NCBI GenBank assembly: GCA_966252075.1
Contig: CBINNP010000241.1
Location: 1-5,573, forward strand
Length of the DNA: 5,573 bases
Direction of reading: 5' to 3'
Origin: Solimonas sp966252075
GTDB taxonomy: Bacteria; Pseudomonadota; Gammaproteobacteria; Nevskiales; Nevskiaceae
This document shows positions 1 through 5,573 of this stretch, in pieces. A model generated the notes under the pieces. That model made no database searches. It was given only the letters and a program-made list of their open reading frames with translations, and was not told the origin of the DNA. A program made the translations under genes and the position numbers. Positions within the stretch are counted from its first letter, which is position 1. The number at the start of each line of letters is the position of its first letter.

Positions 1-2360
1 CGACGATCGTCGCGAATCTGCGCCAGACGCTGCAGGCGCAGGGCCTGTCGCCCTACGTCGTCGATGCCAGTGATGCCGCTGGCCTGGCCAGCGCCATCAA
101 TGCCGCACAGGCCGCGCACGGCCCCGCCAAGGTGCTGCTGCATCTGCACGGTCTCGACGCTGCCAGTGCGAGCAGCGAAGCCGAATGGCAGGCGCTGGGC
201 GAGCGCAGCGTGCTGTCGCTGTTCCACGCCGCCAAGCTCGTCGAGCCGCAGCTCGCAAGAATCCGCCTGATCGCCGCGACGCGGCTCGGCGGCACGCTGG
301 GCCGTGACGCCTTCGGTGCCGGCAGCCCGCTGGCCGGTGGCGTCTGTGGCATCACCAACTGCCTGCGCCAGGAATACCCGCACAGCGCGATCCGCAGCGT
401 CGATTTCGACGGTCAGACCGATGCCGAGATCGCGCAGTACCTGGCCGATGAAGTGCTGGCCAGCGATACGCAGCCGGAAGCCGGTTATGTCGGCGCCGAA
501 CGCTACGGCAGCATCACCGTCGCCCAGCCGCTGGCGGCCGACCACGCCTTCGCGCCGCAGCTGCAGCCGCAGGCCGGCTGGGTGCTGCTGGTCACCGGCG
601 GCGCGCGCGGCATCACCGCCGAGATCGTCGAAGAACTCGCCGTACCGGGCCTCAAGCTCGTGCTGCTCGGCCGCAGCGCCGAACCCGCTCCGGAAGCCGA
701 AGCCACCGCCGAAATCACCGATACCGGCGAGCTGCGCAAGGCCCTGCTGGCGCAGGCGCGCGCGCGCGGCGAGAAGCCCAAGCCGGTCGACATCGACCGC
801 GCGCTCGGCCGCCTGATGGCGGATCGCGAGATCCGCACCTCGCTCGCCAGGCTGCGCGCACGCGGCGCCGAGGTCGAATACCTGGCCTGCGACGTGCGCG
901 ACGCGACGCGCTTCGGTGCCGTGATCGACGATCTCTACGCGCGCCACGGCCGTATCGACGCGGTGATTCACGGCGCCGGCGTGATCGAGGACAAGCTGCT
1001 GGTCGACAAGACCGCCGATTCGTTCGCGCGCGTCTGGGGCACCAAGCTCGATCCGGTCTATACGCTGACGACGAAACTCAAGCCGGATTCGCTGAAGTGG
1101 CTGTCGTTCTTCACCTCGGTGGCCGGACGTTACGGCAACCGCGGCCAGATCGACTACGCCGCTGCCAATGAATCGCTGAACCGCATCGCCTGGTCGCTGG
1201 CGCGCGACTGGCCGCAGACGCGCGTGTTCGCCGTCAACTGGGGTCCGTGGGACGCCGGCATGGCCAGCGACGCGGTCAAGCGCGCGTTCCGTGCGCAGGG
1301 CCTGGAGCCGATCCCGGTGCCGGCCGGCCGCCGCTTCTTCGTCGAAGAATTGATGTACGGCAGCAAGCAGGACGTCGAGATCGTCGCCGGCGAGGGCCCG
1401 TGGCAGGCGCTCGGCCCGGCGCAGCAGGCCGACGCGGCGCCCGCCGCCGAAGGCGCCGGACAGACGTTCCCGCTGATCCGCGGCGCCCTGCGCATGGGCC
1501 CCGGCGGCAACATGATGCTGGACCACCTGTTCACGCATGAGTCCGACGCCTACCTGCTCGATCACTGCATGGACGGCAAGGCGGTGCTGCCGGCCGCCGG
1601 CGCGCTGGAATACATGGCGCAGTTCGTGTCGCTGGCCTGGCCCGGCTGGCACGTGGTGGCGATGCGCGACCTCAAGCAGATGAACGGCGTGATCCTCGAA
1701 GGCGGTTCGCGCGCCGTGCAGCTGCGCGCGCGCGCCTCCTCGCACTCCGATCAGAACGGCCAGACCATCACCGTCGAGATGATCGACCCGGCGCGCAAGC
1801 TGCCGTTCTACCGCGCTACCGCCGTCCTGCTGCAGACGTTGCCGGCGGCGCCGGATTCGCAGCTGGGGACCCTGCCCGCCGGCGGCCGCAGCATCGACGC
1901 CAAGGCCACCTACGGCGACTACCTGTTCCACGGCCCGCGTTTCCGCCGCGTCGACAAGATCGAGGCCCTGGATGTCAGCGGCATCGACGCCCGGCTGACG
2001 CCGTCGACCGTCGCCGACTTCATCGGCAGCCCCGGCCAGTGGCTGTTCGACATGGCGCTGGTCGACGTGCCGCCGCAGCTGGCGCTGGTCTGGGGCCGCG
2101 TGCTGCACGACAAGGGCGCGCTGCCGGCCGGCTTCGGCGAGGTACGCCGCTACGGCAGCGCGCCGCTGTCCGGGCCGCTGACGCTGCGCATGCGTCTGAA
2201 GGAAGCGCCGCACGAGCATGCGATCGCCTACGACGCCGAGATCGTCGACCGGCACGGCAAGGTGCGCCTGGCCTTCAGCGACGGCGCGAGCACGATGAGC
2301 GCCTCGCTCAACCGCATCTCGCCGGATCACCGTGACTACGTCGCCGGAGTCGTCGTTTGA
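1..2360 (+). CDS. Type I PKS / Pfa-like synthase subunit, C-terminal KR-DH part (5' partial)
   Basis: The frame is open from base 3 to the TGA at 2358-2360 (785 residues), so the gene starts upstream. The GTG at 132 is internal, because the same domain continues in frame before it. Residues about 1-190 look like the structural half of a ketoreductase. The catalytic half follows, with TGGARGI at 198-204 (NADPH binding) and the tetrad K348, S372, Y385, N389 at normal PKS-KR spacing. D330 in VIEDK corresponds to the Asp of B-type KRs, suggesting a D-hydroxyl product. A charged insert lies at about 222-275, between the Rossmann strands. The dehydratase follows: H521-x3-G525-x4-P530, LFHGPRF in the second hotdog, and D683, 162 residues after H521. 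The usual Gln/His four residues after that Asp is Val687. Function inferred: NADPH reduction of beta-ketoacyl-ACP, then dehydration, in the cytosol. KR-DH is known at the C-terminus of PfaA-type proteins. A different iterative PKS is possible. The next gene overlaps the stop. Confidence 0.9.
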   Translation, partial: TIVANLRQTLQAQGLSPYVVDASDAAGLASAINAAQAAHGPAKVLLHLHGLDAASASSEAEWQALGERSVLSLFHAAKLVEPQLARIRLIAATRLGGTLGRDAFGAGSPLAGGVCGITNCLRQEYPHSAIRSVDFDGQTDAEIAQYLADEVLASDTQPEAGYVGAERYGSITVAQPLAADHAFAPQLQPQAGWVLLVTGGARGITAEIVEELAVPGLKLVLLGRSAEPAPEAEATAEITDTGELRKALLAQARARGEKPKPVDIDRALGRLMADREIRTSLARLRARGAEVEYLACDVRDATRFGAVIDDLYARHGRIDAVIHGAGVIEDKLLVDKTADSFARVWGTKLDPVYTLTTKLKPDSLKWLSFFTSVAGRYGNRGQIDYAAANESLNRIAWSLARDWPQTRVFAVNWGPWDAGMASDAVKRAFRAQGLEPIPVPAGRRFFVEELMYGSKQDVEIVAGEGPWQALGPAQQADAAPAAEGAGQTFPLIRGALRMGPGGNMMLDHLFTHESDAYLLDHCMDGKAVLPAAGALEYMAQFVSLAWPGWHVVAMRDLKQMNGVILEGGSRAVQLRARASSHSDQNGQTITVEMIDPARKLPFYRATAVLLQTLPAAPDSQLGTLPAGGRSIDAKATYGDYLFHGPRFRRVDKIEALDVSGIDARLTPSTVADFIGSPGQWLFDMALVDVPPQLALVWGRVLHDKGALPAGFGEVRRYGSAPLSGPLTLRMRLKEAPHEHAIAYDAEIVDRHGKVRLAFSDGASTMSASLNRISPDHRDYVAGVVV
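2346..2349 (+). promoter_or_regulatory. Ribosome binding site (GGAG) for the KS-AT gene
   Basis: GGAG lies inside the last codons of the upstream gene, seven bases before the TTG at 2357. In the KS-AT frame there is a stop (TGA) at 2333-2335, and no ATG, GTG or other TTG lies between it and 2357. The ketosynthase fold begins at about residue 4, so a later start would cut into it. The site therefore decides the start. The overlap suggests translational coupling of the two subunits. Confidence 0.75.
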
Positions 2361-5300
2361 GCGAGCCGCTGGATATCGCGATCGTCGGCCTGTCCGGCGC
2401 CTATGCCGGCGCCCCGGACACGCGACGCTACTGGCAGAACATCCTCGACAAGGTCGACGCCGTCACCGAGGCGAGCGCGCAGTGGACCGGGCCATACCTC
2501 GACAAGAGCGGCACGGTACCGGACCGCATCTACACCAACCTCGGCGGCTTCCTGCATGACTCGATCGAAGTCGATCCGCTGGAATTCGGCGTGCTGCCGA
2601 GCCTGGCCGAAGGCGGCGATCCGGATCACCTGATCGCGCTCAAGCATGCCGGCGCCGCACTGCGCGACGCCGGCTACGGGCCGGGCGGCCGCGCCTTCGA
2701 TCCGGAACGCGCCGGCGTGGTCATCGGCCGCGGCACCTACGGCAATCGCGGCATGGGCGGCATGCTGGCGCGCGGCCTGTTCGTCGACCAGGCGATGGCG
2801 ATGGTGCGCGGCCTGCGCCCGGATTTGAGCGAAGCCGAGCTGGACGAGCTGCACCAGCACTTCCGCGGCCAGCTGCCGGTCTACAACGCCGACATGGTCA
2901 GCGTGCTGACGCCGAACGTGATCGCCGGCCTGATCGCCAACCGCCTCAACATGATGGGGCCCAACTACATCGTCGACGCCGCCTGTGCGTCGAGCCTGAT
3001 CGCCCTCGACAACGCCTGCCGCGAACTCGCCTCCGGCCGCTGCGACCTGATGATCACCGGCGGCGTGCAGTCGCAGACGCCGTCGCAGCTGTACATCCAG
3101 TTCTGCCAGATCCAGGCGCTCACGCACGATCGCATCCGGCCGTTCCAGAAGGGCGCCAGCGGCACCCTGCTCGGCGAAGGCTGCGGCATGCTGGTGCTCA
3201 AGCGCGTCGACGACGCCGAGCGCGATGGCGACCGCATCTACGCCGTCATCAAGGGCATCGGCACCGCCTCCGACGGCCGCGCCAAGGGCCTGCTGACGCC
3301 ACGCCTCGAAGGCCAGGTGATGGCGCTGCAGCGCGCCTACGAATCGTCCGGCATCGATCCGCTGACGATCGACCTGATCGAGGCGCACGGCACCGGCACG
3401 GCGATCGGCGACCTCACCGAGATCGAGACGCTCAAGCAGATCTTCGGCGCACGCGGCAGCGGGCCGCAGGTGGCGGTCGGCTCGGTCAAGTCGATGATCG
3501 CGCACTGCCTGCCGGCGGCCGGCAGCGCGTCGATGATCAAGACCGCGCTGGCGCTCTATCACAAGGTGCTGCCGCCGACGCTGTGCGATGAACCCGATCC
3601 GGCGCTGGGCCTCGACGACAGCCCGTTCTACATCAACAACGAGACGCGGCCCTGGGTGCACGGCGCCGAGCATCCGCGCCGCGCCGCCGTCAATGCCTTC
3701 GGTTTCGGCGGCATCAACGCGCATGTGATCCTCGAGGAGTATCGCGAGCGCCGCCGCGCGGTGCGGCCGATCCTGCACCGGCCGATGCCCTCGGAACTGG
3801 TGACGCTGGCCGGTGATACCGACGCCGCGCTGCTCGCCAAGATCCGCCAGGCGCTCGCGCATCTGCGCGCCGCGCAGCCGGCGACGCTGGCGCAGATCGC
3901 CAAGGCCAGCAGCCGCCTGGCCCGCGGCGTGCACCGCCTGGCGATCGTCGCCGACGGCGAAGCCGACCTGATCAAGAAACTCGAACAGGCGCTGGAGAAA
4001 CTGCAGCGCGACGACGTGCAGCCGTTCAAGACGCGCAGCGGCGTCTACTACGGCCAGGGCGAGGCGCCCGGCAAACTGTGCTTCCTCTACCCCGGCGAGG
4101 GCGCGCAGTACCCCAACATGCTCGCCGACATGAGCCTGCATTTCCCGCAGGTGCGCGAGCGCTTCGACTTCATGGAGAGCACGGGGCTTGCGAACGGCAT
4201 GGGCGCGCGCGCGCCGGTGCTGTTCCCGGCGCCCAGCGGCCTGTCCGCCGATGCGCGCCGCGCGCTGGAAGACCAGCTGTATGCGATGGACGTCGCCGCC
4301 GAAAGCGTGTTCTCGGCGGCCCTGGGCCTGCAGGATCTGCTCAACGCGCTCGACTTCGAGCCCGAGGCCATGCTCGGCCACAGCACCGGCGAGAACACCG
4401 CGATGACCGCCTGCGGCGTGATCCGCGTGCACAAGCGCGAGGAGCTGGCCGACGCGGTGCGCACGCTCAATGCGCTGTCGCGGCGGCTGGAGAGCGAAGG
4501 CCGCATCGAGGAAGGCACGCTGCTGACGCTGGGCGCGCTGCGCGGCGAGATGCGCGAGCAGCTGCTCGCCCGCTACGCCGACGATAGCGGCGAGCTGATC
4601 GTGGCGATGGACAACTGCCCGAACCAGCTGGTGCTGTTCGGCACGCCAGAAGCCGCCGAGAAACTGCGCGCCGAGATGGCGGCGGAGGGCGCGATCTGCG
4701 CGGCGCTGCCATTCGGCCGCGCCTATCACACGCCGAAGTTCAAGCCCTTCGCCGATGCGCTGCGCGAGTACTTCAAGACCCAGGACTTCGGCCCAGGCCG
4801 CTGCACGCTGTACAGCGCGCGCAGTGCCGGTCCGTTTCCGAAGAAGGCCGATGCGATCCGCAAGCTCGCCGCCGAACAATGGGAAAACCGCGTGCGCTTC
4901 ACCGAGACGCTGCAGCGTCTCTATGAGGACGGTTATCGCGTGTTTGTCGAGGTCGGCCCGGCCGGCAACCTGAGCTCGTTCGTCACCGACACCCTGCGCG
5001 CCCACGACGACGTCGTCGCGGTAGCCACCAACAGCCGCCGCCGCGCCGGCATCCTGCAGTTCCATCACGCGCTGGCACAGGTGTTCGCGGCCGGCATCGC
5101 CTTCGAGCCGGCCGGCCTGTATGCGCATCGCGACATCGACGCGCCGGACCTCATGGCGTCGCCGCCGGTACCGAAGCGTCGCGGCATCCGCATGCGGCTG
5201 GAAATGCCGGACCTGTCGCTGCCGCCGGACTGGGCGCCGGCGCGGCGCGCGCCGCAGGCCGCGCCCGCCGTGGCACCGCGTCACGACGATGCCGCGGAAA

Positions 5301-5573
5301 CCGCTGCGCATCCCAAGGTCGTGCCGCTCAAGGCGCGCGAGCCGGCGCTGGCCGCCGATCCGCGTGCGCAGGCGCTACAGACGCATTTCGCGCTGATGCA
5401 GGATTTTCTCGACAGCCAGGCACGCGTGCTGACCGCACTCGGCGGCGGCCAGATTTCTCCCGCAGCGGGATTCCCTTCTCCCCGCGAGCGGGGAGAAGGG
5501 GCCCGCAGGGCGGATGAGGAGCAGCTTGCCGGCGCTTCGCGCGCCCCTCACCCCAACCCTCTCCCCGCGGGCG
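2357..5573 (+). CDS. Type I PKS / Pfa-like synthase subunit, KS-AT (3' partial)
   Basis: The gene starts at TTG 2357, sharing TTGA with the upstream stop, and is open through the window end (1072 codons visible). The ketosynthase spans about residues 4-461: DAACASS with nucleophile C210, EAHGTGT with H344, KSMIAH with H383 (usually KSNIGH), and closing FGFGGINAHVIL from 448. The triad and spacing are intact, so decarboxylative condensation is expected. A KS-AT linker runs to about 570. The acyltransferase covers about 573-890: PGEGAQ at 579-584 (usually PGQGxQ), GHSTGE with S676, AYHTP with H791, and EVGP at 865-868. Malonyl loading is likely, but the usual carboxylate-binding Arg is not obvious at its expected place. 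After it come an Ala/Pro-rich linker (about 956-990) and a helix-like stretch (about 1005-1028). From about residue 1039 the frame runs through a palindromic repeat. Carrier domains often follow KS-AT in such proteins, but none is visible here. The gene sits next to the KR-DH subunit, so both probably act in one iterative lipid synthase. The exact subfamily is uncertain. Confidence 0.9.
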   Translation, partial: MSEPLDIAIVGLSGAYAGAPDTRRYWQNILDKVDAVTEASAQWTGPYLDKSGTVPDRIYTNLGGFLHDSIEVDPLEFGVLPSLAEGGDPDHLIALKHAGAALRDAGYGPGGRAFDPERAGVVIGRGTYGNRGMGGMLARGLFVDQAMAMVRGLRPDLSEAELDELHQHFRGQLPVYNADMVSVLTPNVIAGLIANRLNMMGPNYIVDAACASSLIALDNACRELASGRCDLMITGGVQSQTPSQLYIQFCQIQALTHDRIRPFQKGASGTLLGEGCGMLVLKRVDDAERDGDRIYAVIKGIGTASDGRAKGLLTPRLEGQVMALQRAYESSGIDPLTIDLIEAHGTGTAIGDLTEIETLKQIFGARGSGPQVAVGSVKSMIAHCLPAAGSASMIKTALALYHKVLPPTLCDEPDPALGLDDSPFYINNETRPWVHGAEHPRRAAVNAFGFGGINAHVILEEYRERRRAVRPILHRPMPSELVTLAGDTDAALLAKIRQALAHLRAAQPATLAQIAKASSRLARGVHRLAIVADGEADLIKKLEQALEKLQRDDVQPFKTRSGVYYGQGEAPGKLCFLYPGEGAQYPNMLADMSLHFPQVRERFDFMESTGLANGMGARAPVLFPAPSGLSADARRALEDQLYAMDVAAESVFSAALGLQDLLNALDFEPEAMLGHSTGENTAMTACGVIRVHKREELADAVRTLNALSRRLESEGRIEEGTLLTLGALRGEMREQLLARYADDSGELIVAMDNCPNQLVLFGTPEAAEKLRAEMAAEGAICAALPFGRAYHTPKFKPFADALREYFKTQDFGPGRCTLYSARSAGPFPKKADAIRKLAAEQWENRVRFTETLQRLYEDGYRVFVEVGPAGNLSSFVTDTLRAHDDVVAVATNSRRRAGILQFHHALAQVFAAGIAFEPAGLYAHRDIDAPDLMASPPVPKRRGIRMRLEMPDLSLPPDWAPARRAPQAAPAVAPRHDDAAETAAHPKVVPLKAREPALAADPRAQALQTHFALMQDFLDSQARVLTALGGGQISPAAGFPSPRERGEGARRADEEQLAGASRAPHPNPLPAG
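5473..5500. repeat. Perfect 13-bp inverted repeat (palindromic repeat unit 1)
   Basis: The left arm CCCTTCTCCCCGC (5473-5485) is exactly complementary to the right arm GCGGGGAGAAGGG (5488-5500), with GA between. As RNA or single-stranded DNA it would fold into a strong GC-rich hairpin with a small loop. It lies inside the open KS-AT reading frame, where it reads PSPRERGEG. It resembles the dispersed REP-like palindromes common between genes in high-GC proteobacteria. No T-run follows it, so it does not look like an intrinsic terminator. Confidence 0.85.
5473..5573. repeat. REP/MITE-like composite repeat, truncated by window end
   Basis: After the first palindrome there are about 45 bases of spacer, then CCCCTCACCCCAACCCTC and TCCCCGCGGGCG to the window end. 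This second part looks like the left half of another palindrome. Its CCCTCTCCCCGC (5557-5568) is also nearly complementary to the right arm of unit 1, and TGAGG (5515-5519) can pair with CCTCA (5546-5550), so a longer imperfect stem is possible. The sequence type and its translation (SPRERGEG ... APHPNPLPAG) match a repeat family I know from many high-GC proteobacterial genomes, usually in intergenic DNA. The outer boundaries are uncertain, and whether it moves by a RAYT-type transposase cannot be told from here. Confidence 0.7.

Noticed and set aside
132..134. GTG as the start of the first gene.
   Set aside because: The frame is open to base 3, and the upstream codons continue the same ketoreductase structural domain, so the true start is outside the window.
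4199..4218. Alternating GC tracts (also near 1722-1736 and 751-770) as Z-DNA or a regulatory signal.
   Set aside because: They encode ordinary Ala/Arg-rich stretches in a GC-rich genome and lie inside conserved domains or linkers.
2336..5311. Very long open frame (991 codons) on the minus strand.
   Set aside because: It is exactly in register, antisense to the KS-AT gene. It is open because the sense codons TTA, CTA and TCA are avoided in this GC-rich gene. Its translation is Arg/Ala/His/Gln-rich with no recognisable domain, while the plus strand has full KS and AT motifs.
5473..5500. Intrinsic transcription terminator.
   Set aside because: The hairpin is strong, but no T-run follows on either strand and the reading frame continues through it.
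2357..5573. CRISPR array, tRNA, rRNA or riboswitch.
   Set aside because: No regularly spaced direct repeats, cloverleaf or other structured RNA signature was seen. The window is filled by two coding frames.

Overview
This 5.57 kb window is GC-rich and almost wholly coding. It holds parts of two large plus-strand genes of an iterative type I polyketide / polyunsaturated-fatty-acid (Pfa)-like lipid synthase. The base composition, the gene types and a dispersed palindromic repeat at the right edge (its translation resembles the common 'PHPNPLPAGERG'-type repeat peptide) suggest a high-GC proteobacterium, perhaps a gammaproteobacterium of the Xanthomonadales/Nevskiales kind. The taxon is inferred, not shown.

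Region 1 (1-2360) is the C-terminal 785 residues of a protein that begins upstream of the window. It carries a complete ketoreductase (structural half, then catalytic Rossmann half with the K-S-Y-N tetrad), followed by a double-hotdog dehydratase with the HxxxGxxxxP motif. A KR-DH end is the arrangement known at the C-terminus of PfaA-type synthases.

Region 2 (2357-5573) is a second synthase gene that starts on a TTG overlapping the first gene's stop codon (TTGA), behind a well-placed GGAG. It encodes a ketosynthase with an intact Cys-His-His triad, then an acyltransferase with GHSxGE, then an Ala/Pro-rich linker. It is still open at the right edge. No carrier-protein DSL-type motif is visible in the window.

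Region 3 (about 5473-5573, inside region 2) is a palindromic REP/MITE-like repeat: one complete 13-bp perfect inverted repeat and the first half of a second one. The reading frame of the synthase passes through it without a stop.

Together the genes would supply condensation and extender loading (KS-AT), then beta-keto reduction and dehydration (KR-DH). This gives an unsaturated acyl chain, with enoyl reduction and carrier domains expected to lie outside the window. The product cannot be read from this sequence. The system belongs to a known broad class, and the in-frame repeat in the linker is the most unusual local feature.
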